Positions 1 through 8,719 of a DNA stretch of 64,000 nucleotides are shown here, piece by piece. Location: assembly GCF_000284515.1 (NCBI RefSeq), contig NC_017668.1:2170001-2234000 (forward strand). Direction: 5' to 3'. Made by a program: the position numbers and the translations under genes. Each line of letters starts with the position of its first letter. Within the stretch, counting starts at the first letter, position 1. Origin of the DNA: Halobacillus halophilus DSM 2266. Lineage in GTDB: Bacteria; Bacillota; Bacilli; Bacillales; Halobacillaceae. The notes below the pieces were generated by a model. It saw only the letters and a program-made list of their open reading frames with translations, was not told the DNA's origin and searched no databases.

Positions 1-27
1 GAGTACTCGACTAAAAAATCAAAGGTT

Positions 28-57
28 AAAGTCACAGAGTAAATACTCTGTGACTTT
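28..57. terminator. Strong palindromic terminator at left edge
   Basis: A 14-bp perfect stem (28-41 with 44-57) with a tiny loop is flanked by A and T runs. It can act as an intrinsic terminator in both directions. It probably ends a gene lying to the left of the window. Confidence 0.7.
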
Positions 58-107
58 TCATTTGAGCGAGCATTTTCCAATAAATTGGAGAGGTAGTTCT
101 GCAAATT

Positions 108-126
108 ACTTAGTAGCAACTCCGAA
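108..126 (+). repeat. Dispersed repeat, copy 1
   Basis: This 19-nt copy reads ACTTAGTAGCAACTCCGAA. An A-rich tract with runs such as AAAAACAAAAACC follows it. The same core occurs at 206-230, 450-474, 9241-9260 and 11985-12009, the last two on the minus strand. Confidence 0.8.
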
Positions 127-205
127 GTAAAAACAAAAACCAAGTTATATCGAACGTTCTCTATAACGAATTAATAGCAATAGGGATTCGAATTTAAGCA
201 TTTTT

Positions 206-230
206 ACTTAAAACTTAGTAGCAACTCCAA
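206..230 (+). repeat. Dispersed repeat, copy 2
   Basis: The core is preceded here by CTTAAA, giving a 25-bp unit identical to the copy at 450-474. An A-rich tract (ATAAACAAAAAAACAAA) follows it, as with the other copies. Confidence 0.8.
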
Positions 231-449
231 TTATATAAACAAAAAAACAAATTACATATTCAAACAGAAGAAAAGCAACAAACAGCAGCGCCAGAAGGGG
301 CGAAACATAGAAGTGCATGGTGTTTACAGTAGGATCCAGACAAGCTTAAAGAAAGTAAAGCCTAATAAAACGGTTTGGCTAACCGGTTCATAAATTCCAC
401 TTAATTCAGAAACAGATCATTAATAGGGGAGAATTATAAGAATAATTTG

Positions 450-474
450 ACTTAAAACTTAGTAGCAACTCCAA
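450..474 (+). repeat. Dispersed repeat, copy 3
   Basis: This copy is identical over 25 bp to 206-230 and in the same orientation, 244 bp further on. The sequence between the two copies is not itself repeated. An A-rich tract follows. Confidence 0.8.
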
Positions 475-1468
<994 letters not shown>

Positions 1469-1614
1469 CCCGAAGTTTACATAAAGTAAAGAATCCTTCC
1501 CTTTTGCTTCTAAAAATATTTCTCCTATATATTATGGCTGGTTTCACTCGTTCTGCAGGCTTCTCATTAAAACTTTTTTAAACAGCTGGGGCTAATTTGT
1601 TAAATAAATGAAGC

Positions 1615-1650
1615 AAAAAAGTCACCCTTATTTAAAGGATGACTTTTTTT
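1615..1650. terminator. Bidirectional terminator
   Basis: The stem AAAAAAGTCACCCTT pairs with AAGGATGACTTTTTT with one mismatch and a five-base loop. A and T runs on both sides make it usable in either direction. No intact gene abuts it, which fits gene loss nearby. Confidence 0.65.
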
Positions 1651-1966
1651 ACGTTAAAACGGAACATTTGTTCTACCCCCGCGAATTTAGCATTTCACCT
1701 GCATTTCATCTAAATAATATACAACAAACTAACCCAAATTTACCTTTTCTATATAATAAATCATTCATTATCCATTTCAAAAAATCTGAATTATAAGCTT
1801 TTTTTAAAAAAATATCCTATATTCGAAAAATAATCGGTGATATATTTCCTATTTCTAGCTGTTTTCGGTTTAAAATAGTTTTTATTTAAGAAATTGGGGT
1901 AAGCTTTGCCTTGTGCCTTATAATAATCGAGTCTTTTATAGATGTTAAAATATGGAGGTTTTGAAA

Positions 1967-2446
1967 TTGTTTACTTTAAGTGATTTACCGATGTTCTTTA
2001 TAAATTTCTTTTTTATATTACCTATCGTCACTCTCGTACATGAAGCAGGACACGTGTGGGTGGCCCGTTTGTTCGGAGGGAAGATACATTTCTGTATAGG
2101 TACTGGAAAGACCATTTTCAACATTGGAAAACTAGAAGTCAAAAAGAAGTATTTCATGGAAGGCTGGTGTCAGTATGAAGATCTAACCTATAACAAAACG
2201 TGGGCGCACGTGTCTATATATTTAGCCGGAAGTATCTTTAACATGATCGTAATTCTCACGATTAATTACCTAATCTTTGCAGATGTATTGCCCCCGGCTT
2301 TGTTTTTCTATCAATACTCTTATTTCTCAGTTTACTTTATTTTCTTTTCATTATTTCCTTACCGTGATGACGACGGAAAACCAAGTGATGGATTGGCTGT
2401 GTATGACGTTATCCGATACGGGAAAGCAGAAGATCCGATTGATTAA
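1967..2446 (+). CDS. M50-like membrane metalloprotease (site-2 protease-like)
   Basis: This 159-residue protein is mostly hydrophobic. Near its N-terminus, in a membrane segment, it carries HEAGH, the HExxH zinc site of M50 intramembrane proteases. A later FPYRDDDGKPSDG stretch may correspond to the family's Asp-Gly motif that supplies the third zinc ligand. At least three membrane segments are visible. An in-frame ATG at 1952 exists, but the GGAGG ribosome-binding site (1954-1958) would lie inside its first codons. That site is 8 nt before TTG 1967, so TTG is the likelier start. The gene converges on the adenylyltransferase with a 4-bp overlap. M50 proteases often release membrane-bound regulators, but the substrate here is unknown. 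Confidence 0.6.
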   Translation: MFTLSDLPMFFINFFFILPIVTLVHEAGHVWVARLFGGKIHFCIGTGKTIFNIGKLEVKKKYFMEGWCQYEDLTYNKTWAHVSIYLAGSIFNMIVILTINYLIFADVLPPALFFYQYSYFSVYFIFFSLFPYRDDDGKPSDGLAVYDVIRYGKAEDPID

Positions 2447-3315
2447 TATGAATCCTGCTGATCGGCTGAACTCTTATGTATATGTTTTAAGTATTCAAAA
2501 ACGTGAATTCCCTCTGAATCTGCATGCGGATAATTCAAATGGGAAGTAACTTCTCTTGTTAAAGTTATAAATAATTCACACATTTGGAATAAAGCCTTCC
2601 AATTGTTCGGGTATTCCCCATCTGCGTATGTTCTTTTATAATCCTTCCAAATATGATCTTCTAAAAAATATTCGAAATATTTTCCCGCACTGCCGACATT
2701 CACTTGGAAGTTATTTTTTGCACCAATGTACCATCTGATCATGCGTTTAAGCATCCTTCTTACAGGACCTTCCATCATTTCTTTGGCATAAGGAAGCTGA
2801 CGCCGGCCCAATCCTTTTGCTACATACGTGCTTACCCACCAAAATTCATTGGTACAGCTCTCAATATCATTATGAGATGGTTTTTTAACTAGATAATCAC
2901 TGTCATCAGGTTCTCGTAAAGCTGGCAGTTTGTTGTCTTTATCCAGTAAAACAACGCTTAAACTATCTTGATTCTCAGGAAGGTGATTTCTTTGATATAA
3001 CGTAAGATCGATGCGGTTTCCATCCATAAACTGCATTAAGTAGGTGAATTTTTGCTTCGGTTCTTGATCAATGGAATACAATTGCATCTCATCCGGCATC
3101 TGCATGATCAGTCTTTTACCAAAAACGTCTATCCAGGAATGATCTGCAATAAAGGCGTTCAGCTCAGTAACCATGTAGACAATATCATAGTCTTGAAATA
3201 AATCAGGTGTAACATTCGGATTAACTCTTGAGCCATTCATGATTACCCCTCTAATATGAGGTTCTGTTTCAGCAACTGAAAGAATCAGTTCCATCATCTC
3301 TTCTTCTGATCTCAT
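2443..3315 (-). CDS. aadK: Aminoglycoside 6-adenylyltransferase, AadK type
   Basis: The predicted enzyme transfers AMP from ATP to the 6-hydroxyl of streptomycin-type aminoglycosides, inactivating them in the cytoplasm. The start MRSEEEMMELIL matches the AadK family N-terminus as I remember it. A nucleotidyltransferase signature follows: GS in MNGSRVNPN, then FQDYDIVY with the catalytic Asp-x-Asp. At 290 residues it has the length of chromosomal AadK. I chose ATG 3315 because TGGAGGG lies 7 nt upstream. A GTG at 3345 would add ten residues unlike the family. The gene stands alone and is convergent with its left neighbour, which fits an intrinsic resistance gene rather than an acquired one. 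Confidence 0.85.
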   Translation of the reverse strand: MRSEEEMMELILSVAETEPHIRGVIMNGSRVNPNVTPDLFQDYDIVYMVTELNAFIADHSWIDVFGKRLIMQMPDEMQLYSIDQEPKQKFTYLMQFMDGNRIDLTLYQRNHLPENQDSLSVVLLDKDNKLPALREPDDSDYLVKKPSHNDIESCTNEFWWVSTYVAKGLGRRQLPYAKEMMEGPVRRMLKRMIRWYIGAKNNFQVNVGSAGKYFEYFLEDHIWKDYKRTYADGEYPNNWKALFQMCELFITLTREVTSHLNYPHADSEGIHVFEYLKHIHKSSADQQDSY

Positions 3316-3416
3316 CCTGGTTCCCTCCAATGTAAAATACCTCACCTCCTCCCCAGATCAAACTATTTGTGTGATATCATGAATGTAAATATATCTATGA
3401 CTAGAAAGGAAAAGTT

Positions 3417-3983
3417 ATGAAAAAACGTCTATATTCAATCCTCTTAGCAGTTTTTGCAGGTGTAGCAGCCTATACAGTAAAGCCAAGAAAAGCTCAAGCA
3501 CCATCTAATGACAATACGGTATCTCTTACGTATCCAGGTACAAATGTAATCATAACCCCAGGAGATTTATTATTTACTCCCATCGGAAAAAGTGAATCGA
3601 AATATGCGGGCCACGTAGGAATAGTAAATTCCCGCAGAGAGGTTATTCACTCTATCCCTTCAGGGTTAATGAAAGACCCGGTCAGCCGTTATTTTAATAA
3701 ATTTCGATCGATTACGATTTTTTCTGCTAAAGATCCCCAAATTGGCATAAAGGCCTGCGGATACCTTGACCATCTTCATACCACTTATCCAAAAGCTGCT
3801 TATAAAGTGTTCACACCGCTCGGCTATAGTGATCATGAACAATATTGTACAAAAATTGTATGGCAGTCTTATTATTATGGAGCAGGTATAAACTTGGGAC
3901 GGCTGTCAGAACACTCCTTAGCCATTCATCCAATTTTATTAAAAGATAAAAGGCATTTGAATTGTGTAGCAAAAAACTTATAA
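3417..3983 (+). CDS. YycO/YiiX-like permuted NlpC/P60 hydrolase, exported
   Basis: This 188-residue protein starts with a signal-like segment (MKKRLYSILLAVFAGVAAY). The mature part has GDLLFTP, then AGHVGIV with the likely catalytic His, then YCTKIVWQSYY with the likely catalytic Cys. This His-before-Cys order is typical of the circularly permuted papain-like YiiX/YycO group in the NlpC/P60 superfamily, thought to act on cell-wall peptides or acyl lipids. GGAAA just upstream supports ATG 3417. It is the only plus-strand gene between two minus-strand genes. The substrate cannot be read from sequence. Confidence 0.65.
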   Translation: MKKRLYSILLAVFAGVAAYTVKPRKAQAPSNDNTVSLTYPGTNVIITPGDLLFTPIGKSESKYAGHVGIVNSRREVIHSIPSGLMKDPVSRYFNKFRSITIFSAKDPQIGIKACGYLDHLHTTYPKAAYKVFTPLGYSDHEQYCTKIVWQSYYYGAGINLGRLSEHSLAIHPILLKDKRHLNCVAKNL

Positions 3984-4002
3984 AATCAAGATGCCGTAAA
4001 CC

Positions 4003-4920
4003 TTACAAATAATTCAGGAACTCATTTTCAGGAAGAATTTCTATGGAATGTCCCTGACTTAATAGTGTTTCTGTACGCTCTAGCTTACTGTTTTTCTTTC
4101 CATTTAAATATTGATCGTAGGTTTTGCTTCCTACAATTAAATAATTAGTAGTGCTCTCTACTGTCGAATAGGTATATCCTCCAAGGTTAGCAACTGTTTG
4201 AACAGCCTTCTCACGATTCATAGCAGTTAACCTTCCTGTAAACGCAAAGGAAGCACCGCAAAAAGGATGACTGCGGTCAATTTCTCTGCTTGCTGCCACA
4301 TAATTTATACTTTCAGGCCTTTTAGCTTTCTGTTTCTTATTCAATCGTGCAGGCTCATACTGCTGGTCATACATCATGCCGTTAGTGGTTTGTGTCTTTT
4401 CAACCAGGTCTTTTGTATTTTCAGCCTTTAGCTCTTCGCAAGCCTTAAGTAAGATATGAGCAGCGGCCTGCGCATCCTCAAGTGCGTGGTGATGATTAAA
4501 ACGGAAACCAATATGGTTTGAAACAGACTTAAGATTATAACGTGGCAGTTCCCATGTTTTCTTTGAAATGTTTAAGGTGCAGTTATAAGCAAGCAGAGGA
4601 TATGGTAGACGATATTCATCGAGTACTGCTCGAAGGACTCCCATATCGAACTGAGCATTATGCGCCACTAGAAACTTCCCTTCAACCATTGGCTGGATTT
4701 CATTTTTCCATAAAATATCGAATTCATAAGCATCGGCTACATCATCTTTTGTTATGCCGTGAATGCTTATATTTTTCGGGGAAAAATAATTCTTTCGAGG
4801 TTTAACTAAACGATAATATTCGTGTTTTACTTCGTGGTTTTCATACTCTACTAAACCGATCGAACAGACACTTCCTCGAGAGGAGTTGGCTGTCTCAAAA
4901 TCAAGTGCTACAAAATTCAT
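4003..4920 (-). CDS. DnaQ-like DEDDh 3'-5' exonuclease with BRCT domain
   Basis: The N-terminal half (about residues 1-165) is a DnaQ-fold exonuclease. It has VALDFETA (acidic pair), HNAQFDMGVL and HHALEDAQAA, the DEDDh catalytic set. The C-terminal part (about 215-305) is a BRCT domain (FAFTGRL, NLGGYTYSTVESTTNYLIVG). The linker is basic. The same two-domain layout occurs in other Firmicutes exonucleases related to DNA polymerase III epsilon. The BRCT module probably targets the nuclease to DNA ends or a partner. AAAGGAG precedes ATG 4920 at good spacing. It appears monocistronic. Confidence 0.8.
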   Translation of the reverse strand: MNFVALDFETANSSRGSVCSIGLVEYENHEVKHEYYRLVKPRKNYFSPKNISIHGITKDDVADAYEFDILWKNEIQPMVEGKFLVAHNAQFDMGVLRAVLDEYRLPYPLLAYNCTLNISKKTWELPRYNLKSVSNHIGFRFNHHHALEDAQAAAHILLKACEELKAENTKDLVEKTQTTNGMMYDQQYEPARLNKKQKAKRPESINYVAASREIDRSHPFCGASFAFTGRLTAMNREKAVQTVANLGGYTYSTVESTTNYLIVGSKTYDQYLNGKKNSKLERTETLLSQGHSIEILPENEFLNYL

Positions 4921-5129
4921 TGAAAATCTCCTTTATAAATATCTTATCTATTATCATAAAACCAACCGTGCTATGAGTCTATCATAATGCCTCCATGCCT
5001 TTAATAAGGCTTCGTTCTATGCCTGGAGGCTCTCCAATTTTTCAAATTAGTGATTTCTTCTTCAATAAAAAGTAAACAGTGAGACCATGGCCAATAACCC
5101 TTATTAATTGAAGCTAGTCATTCAATTTA

Positions 5130-5157
5130 AAAAACCTCCTTTAGAAAGGAGGTTTTT
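5130..5157 (-). terminator. Terminator of the nitroreductase gene
   Basis: The stem AAAACCTCC/GGAGGTTTT with a TTTAGAAA loop sits directly after the minus-strand stop at 5162. A T-run follows in the direction of transcription. The region 4921-5129 holds nothing else I can identify. Confidence 0.8.
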
Positions 5158-5161
5158 ATCA

Positions 5162-5719
5162 TTATTTCTTTTTATATACGGTAATTCTTTCTTCAATTGG
5201 AGTTCTATCTTTAGTTTTCGGTACTTGATCAAAGTAACCTAGATGGAGAAAGCCGACTATTTTCTCGCCAGGCTGCACACCCAGCATTTCACGAACCTTA
5301 GGCTCATGAATTTGAGGGTTCGTTTTCCAAACGACTCCTAATTCTCTTTCCCATGCTAACAACTGGAAATTTTGTATAAGGGAACTGATCGCTCCAAAGT
5401 TTTCTTCCCATTGTTTCTGACGTGGGTCTTCATCCATTATAGCAATTAAAAAAGCTGCCGGCTGGCTAAAATAATTTCTTCTATTTTCCTGTCTGTCCCG
5501 TGGAAAAGTCTGCACAATATCCTCGACAAAATGTTCTTTTTCTTCTGTCGGAATAAATATAAAACGCCAGGGTTCTCTTAATCCGTGCGTTGGTGCCCAC
5601 CGAGCGTCATCTAAGAGCTCTTTAATTAATGATTCAGGAACTTCTTTAGCTAAATAACCACTTTTTACGGAGCGGCGCTCACGAATAATTCTGGCTAATT
5701 CACTTTTATTTTGATCCAT
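5162..5719 (-). CDS. Nitroreductase family protein (YdjA-like), Fur-controlled
   Basis: This 185-residue FMN-dependent oxidoreductase has the N-terminal Arg-rich motif IIRERRSVKSGY that contacts the flavin phosphate. ARWAPTHGLREPWRF follows, then VVWKTNP and a C-terminal VGFLHLGY. The family reduces nitro compounds, quinones or flavins with NAD(P)H. A longer frame opens at 5788, but the predicted promoter covers 5760-5788, so ATG 5719 with AGGTGA upstream is the realistic start. A near-consensus Fur box overlaps the -10 element, so the gene is probably repressed when iron is plentiful. The physiological substrate is unknown. Confidence 0.8.
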   Translation of the reverse strand: MDQNKSELARIIRERRSVKSGYLAKEVPESLIKELLDDARWAPTHGLREPWRFIFIPTEEKEHFVEDIVQTFPRDRQENRRNYFSQPAAFLIAIMDEDPRQKQWEENFGAISSLIQNFQLLAWERELGVVWKTNPQIHEPKVREMLGVQPGEKIVGFLHLGYFDQVPKTKDRTPIEERITVYKKK

Positions 5720-5759
5720 GGTTTCACCTACAGTTAAATTATTTTCTATTCTACTACAA

Positions 5760-5788
5760 ATGATAATCATTCTCACTGTTAATGTCAA
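5760..5788 (-). promoter_or_regulatory. Promoter with overlapping Fur box for the nitroreductase
   Basis: On the minus strand TTGACA (5783-5788) is followed after exactly 17 bp by TATCAT (5760-5765), a strong housekeeping-type promoter. TGATAATCATTCTCA at 5761-5775 matches the 7-1-7 Fur consensus in 14 of 15 positions with one substitution, and it covers the -10. Repression by iron-loaded Fur is inferred. Confidence 0.75.
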
Positions 5789-5792
5789 CTAG

Positions 5793-6266
5793 TTATCCAA
5801 TGTACTTAGACATATTAATGTCTGTAACATCATACATAGCTTGTTGATAAAGATGTATAGCACGTTTGTTATGAGCAAAAACGTGTAGGGAAAGTTTTTT
5901 AACGCCTTGTTGTTTAACATGCTTTTCTAAGGATTCTAAGGCTCTTCGCCCAAAGCCTTGTCCTCTGTATGGTTCAAAGATTAAAAAGTTATAAATGAAA
6001 GCCTCCTTTTGAGGGTGACTTTCATCAAAGTGGTACCAGAAATAACCTACTACATCATTCGTCTCGGGGTTGCTTAAAGATAACAAAAAGTGATGAGTTG
6101 TCTGAAGCCCATCGGGTAAAAGCTGTTGAAAAGCTTCTTTTGATTTTTGCAAAGATTCTTCTTTTGTCCAAGTTCCAGCTTTAACCTTTTCATCTGCATA
6201 GTTTTGAACTTCCATTTTCATTAGTTCATCGAAATCTTTTTGCAACATTACGTTTAAGTTAAGCAT
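5793..6266 (-). CDS. GNAT family N-acetyltransferase
   Basis: This 157-residue protein shows the acetyl-CoA-binding loop PYRGQGFGRRAL in the central strand-turn-helix and a following VKKLSLHVFAHNKRAIHLYQ segment typical of GNAT enzymes. The substrate cannot be told. It lies 13 nt downstream of the VOC gene at 6280-6684 and is probably co-transcribed with it. AGAGGAAG precedes ATG 6266. The nitroreductase downstream has its own Fur promoter, so this two-gene unit ends here. Confidence 0.8.
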   Translation of the reverse strand: MLNLNVMLQKDFDELMKMEVQNYADEKVKAGTWTKEESLQKSKEAFQQLLPDGLQTTHHFLLSLSNPETNDVVGYFWYHFDESHPQKEAFIYNFLIFEPYRGQGFGRRALESLEKHVKQQGVKKLSLHVFAHNKRAIHLYQQAMYDVTDINMSKYIG

Positions 6267-6279
6267 AAATTTCTTCCTC

Positions 6280-6684
6280 TCATATTCCCTTAGTATTCAT
6301 AAGTACCAGGCGCCATCCATCCGGGTCTTCAATAGTTGTGCCTCTTTCTTCCCAATAAGGATTCTCTGGTTCTACCGGAAAGAATCCTTGATTAGCTAAG
6401 CGGTTTATTATGGTTTGGATTTCATCTTTTTCTTCTATGTATAGCACCAATAAATTGTCTTTGGTAGGAGCGGGACAGGGGCTTCCCTCTGCATGAGTAG
6501 TGAACTCTAAGTGATACTGGCTATCTGGCAGCCCAAAAATTACTCCATCGTACCCGGCATGGTTGGAAAATTGAGTTAGTTTTGGTAAACCTATTCCTTC
6601 TTCATAAAAAGTCACAATTTCAGTTAGTTGATCTGTTGGTCTCGCAATTCTAATTTGTGAAGCCGAAAACCCTTTGAACTTCAT
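6280..6684 (-). CDS. yycE: VOC/glyoxalase-fold protein, YycE-like
   Basis: This 134-residue single-domain protein of the vicinal-oxygen-chelate superfamily contains RIARPTDQLTEIVTFYEEGIGL, YDGVIFGLPDSQYHLEFT and the C-terminal TIEDPDGWRLVLMN. These segments closely match what I recall of B. subtilis YycE. Candidate metal ligands are His and Glu in HLEF and in the C-terminal strand. The biochemical role is not established. AGGAGG precedes ATG 6684, and AT-rich TATATTATACT just upstream could hold its -10. It heads the two-gene unit with the GNAT protein. Confidence 0.75.
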   Translation of the reverse strand: MKFKGFSASQIRIARPTDQLTEIVTFYEEGIGLPKLTQFSNHAGYDGVIFGLPDSQYHLEFTTHAEGSPCPAPTKDNLLVLYIEEKDEIQTIINRLANQGFFPVEPENPYWEERGTTIEDPDGWRLVLMNTKGI

Positions 6685-6756
6685 ATAAAAAAACCTCCTC
6701 CTCTGTTAGTATAATATAATTATGATAATTGTAGGAAAAAACCTGATTAAATGGAA

Positions 6757-6782
6757 AGACCACTTCGGCAGTAAAGTGGTCT
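6757..6782 (-). terminator. Terminator of siderophore-binding lipoprotein gene
   Basis: The stem AGACCACTT/AAGTGGTCT lies 14 bp beyond the minus-strand stop at 6796, with a short T-rich stretch after it. The pairing is good and the U-tract modest. Confidence 0.65.
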
Positions 6783-6795
6783 CTCCTTACGAACA

Positions 6796-7809
6796 TTATT
6801 TTTCTAATAGTGCATTGGCTATTTCCTTAGAAAATCTTTCGGCTGATAGTGGTCCTGCAAAAGTTCCCATATCTCCCGGAAGCTTATATGTCAGATTCTT
6901 TTCCACAAAATTAAGGTTTGTCCATGCCGGGTTGTCCGCCAGGTTATCAAATATTGGATCGTCATCTTGGACTAAATAGAAGAAATGGGAGTCTTGATAA
7001 TTCTGTAAAGCTTCAACATTTGTTGAGATAAAACCATAAATCTCTGGTTCGTCGGTTTTAACCGCATTACTTGCATTCATTTTATTTAGAACTCCAGCGA
7101 TGACCGAATTATTAGTAAATAATCTCATTGTAGGCGTGTTTTGAGATGTAAAAGCCTGAGCAACCACAGCATTCAGGTTTTCAAAACCAGCCTCTTGAAT
7201 ACGTTCTCCCTGTTCTTTAAAAGTTTCTTCCATCTGTTTAATATATTTTTGAGCTTTTTCCTCTTCATTGAATACTTTGGCTATAGTATTAAACTCATTT
7301 AATAAATGCTGGTATTGATCCTCTGCACCCTCTTCGGAATATGGAGCGAATAAGGCGGTAGGAGCAATACTTTCCAATTGATCTTTAAAACTTTCATGTC
7401 GATATTTAGCTCCAATAATTAAATCGGGATCCAATCGGGAAATCGCTTCAAAATTGGGCTCTGATCTTGTGCCGACGTCTGTTACCGAGTCACTCAGAGG
7501 CTCCCCAACATTCACCCATTTATTATAGCCTTCCAGATCAGCTACTCCGACAGGTTCAACACCTAATGGCAATAAGTGCTCCACATATGTCCACTCTAAC
7601 ACGACTACTTTTTTAGGCACGCCCTCTATACTCATTTCACCTACTCCATCTTCAAATGTGATAGAGCCTGTATTACTTTCATCAGTTGATTCAGACTCCG
7701 ATGAATAAGCGGCTTTTCCCTCTTCTCCATTAGATTGATCGGAATTATCACTGCATGCTGCAAGAATCCCCGAAAATAAGACTAGTCCTAAAATGCTAAG
7801 CTTTTTCAT
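6796..7809 (-). CDS. Iron-siderophore ABC transporter substrate-binding lipoprotein
   Basis: This 337-residue protein has a lipoprotein signal peptide ending LAAC (Cys at about residue 19), an acidic Ser-rich linker and a periplasmic-binding fold of the FepB/FhuD type. Typical pieces are KVVVLEWTYVEHLLPLGVEPVGV, PNFEAISRLDPDLIIG and a C-terminal FSKEIANALLE helix. It resembles the YfiY/FeuA-like group that captures ferric siderophores and delivers them to a permease. No permease or ATPase gene is adjacent, so it is an orphan binding protein. AAGGGAG precedes ATG 7809. Two Fur boxes flank its promoter, so iron repression is very likely. Confidence 0.85.
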   Translation of the reverse strand: MKKLSILGLVLFSGILAACSDNSDQSNGEEGKAAYSSESESTDESNTGSITFEDGVGEMSIEGVPKKVVVLEWTYVEHLLPLGVEPVGVADLEGYNKWVNVGEPLSDSVTDVGTRSEPNFEAISRLDPDLIIGAKYRHESFKDQLESIAPTALFAPYSEEGAEDQYQHLLNEFNTIAKVFNEEEKAQKYIKQMEETFKEQGERIQEAGFENLNAVVAQAFTSQNTPTMRLFTNNSVIAGVLNKMNASNAVKTDEPEIYGFISTNVEALQNYQDSHFFYLVQDDDPIFDNLADNPAWTNLNFVEKNLTYKLPGDMGTFAGPLSAERFSKEIANALLEK

Positions 7810-7868
7810 AAATTCTGCTCTCCCTTTCTTGTTGAGTAATTCAGTATTTATATGTATTATTGACTATT

Positions 7869-7887
7869 GATAAAGATTATCATTATC
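7869..7887 (-). promoter_or_regulatory. Fur box, promoter-proximal
   Basis: GATAAAGATTATCATTATC matches the classical 19-bp iron box at 17 of 19 positions. It lies just downstream of the predicted -10 (7895-7900), at the expected transcription start. Confidence 0.75.
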
Positions 7888-7894
7888 AATAGTG

Positions 7895-7923
7895 AGTATA
7901 GAGAAAAGTAACTAGAAAGTCAA
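7895..7923 (-). promoter_or_regulatory. Promoter of the siderophore-binding lipoprotein
   Basis: On the minus strand TTGACT (7918-7923) and TATACT (7895-7900) are separated by exactly 17 bp. A Fur box abuts each side, so two Fur dimers could clamp the promoter. Confidence 0.75.
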
Positions 7924-7940
7924 TGATAATCATTATCATT
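7922..7940 (-). promoter_or_regulatory. Fur box, upstream, near-perfect
   Basis: AATGATAATCATTATCATT contains a perfect 7-1-7 Fur motif (7924-7938) and overlaps the -35 element by two bases. It is the best Fur site in the window. Confidence 0.85.
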
Positions 7941-7948
7941 GCATCATG

Positions 7949-7978
7949 AAAAAAGAAGCAGGAATTTCCTGCTTCTTA
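7949..7978 (-). terminator. Terminator of secreted msrB
   Basis: A 12-bp stem AAGAAGCAGGAA/TTCCTGCTTCTT follows the minus-strand stop at 7983, with a six-base T-run after it in the direction of transcription. Confidence 0.85.
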
Positions 7979-7982
7979 AAAT

Positions 7983-8567
7983 TTACTGTTCGAATTCATC
8001 CAAATATTTTTCGTAGCCACGTTCCGCCATTTCTTCTTTTGGAATGAATTCCAACGCAGCTGAATTCATGCAATATCTTAGTCCTGTTGGCTGAGGACCG
8101 TCTTTAAATACATGGCCAAGATGAGAATCTGCTTCCTTACTTCTAACTTCGGTTCGGGAACCAAAAATACCTGGATCTTTTTTAGTTACAATATTCTCTT
8201 CCGCAAGCGGTTGAGTAAAACTTGGCCATCCAGTTCCAGATTTGTATTTATCCACGGAACTGAACAAAGGCTCTTTGGAAATGATATCTACATAGATACC
8301 CTCGTCGGTGTTATCCCAATATTTATTTTCAAAAGCTCGTTCCGTACCATCTTTTTGCGTAACCTTATATTGAACTGACGTTAACATGTCTTTTAATTCC
8401 TTTTTAGAATAAGTGACAGTCTCTCCGTTAAAGTTAGTCACGGTTAGATCACCTTCCTCTTCGTTCTGATGTTTCTCTTGTCCAGATGAGTTTCCACTGA
8501 CTACAGACACTGTAATGAATGACCCAATTAATACAAACAACATCCCATATAAAACTTTTTTCTTCAT
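7983..8567 (-). CDS. msrB: Secreted or membrane-anchored methionine-R-sulfoxide reductase B
   Basis: This 194-residue protein has an N-terminal hydrophobic segment ([19 protein letters not shown]), a charged linker and an MsrB domain from about residue 55. The domain has [28 protein letters not shown] and [11 protein letters not shown] with the catalytic Cys. It would repair oxidised methionines of envelope proteins outside the membrane. The position just before GWPSF is Thr rather than the resolving Cys seen in the fused MsrAB at 34905-35864, so regeneration must differ. AAAGGAG supports ATG 8567. No thioredoxin-like partner is adjacent. Confidence 0.85.
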   Translation of the reverse strand: MKKKVLYGMLFVLIGSFITVSVVSGNSSGQEKHQNEEEGDLTVTNFNGETVTYSKKELKDMLTSVQYKVTQKDGTERAFENKYWDNTDEGIYVDIISKEPLFSSVDKYKSGTGWPSFTQPLAEENIVTKKDPGIFGSRTEVRSKEADSHLGHVFKDGPQPTGLRYCMNSAALEFIPKEEMAERGYEKYLDEFEQ

Positions 8568-8719
8568 GGGCAGATTCTCCTTTTATAGTCTCAGAGAAAT
8601 GACTATATCTTAATCATAACATGAGCAAACTCTGCAGCTAACTATTGTGCTTGCATATAAATTATGAAAACCGACTTTTTTGGTAATCCTATGGATAATA
8701 AAAGAATGGAGTGATTTTA

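Noticed and set aside
108-474. Three direct repeats in 370 bp considered as a CRISPR array or origin iterons
   Set aside because: Spacing is irregular (about 100 and 244 bp), only three copies are local, the others lie 9-12 kb away in the opposite orientation, and no cas or replication genes are near.
6716-6735. A weak Fur-like sequence (ATAATTATGATAATTG) before the VOC gene
   Set aside because: Only half of the consensus is matched and symmetry is poor, unlike the clear boxes at 5761, 7869 and 7922.
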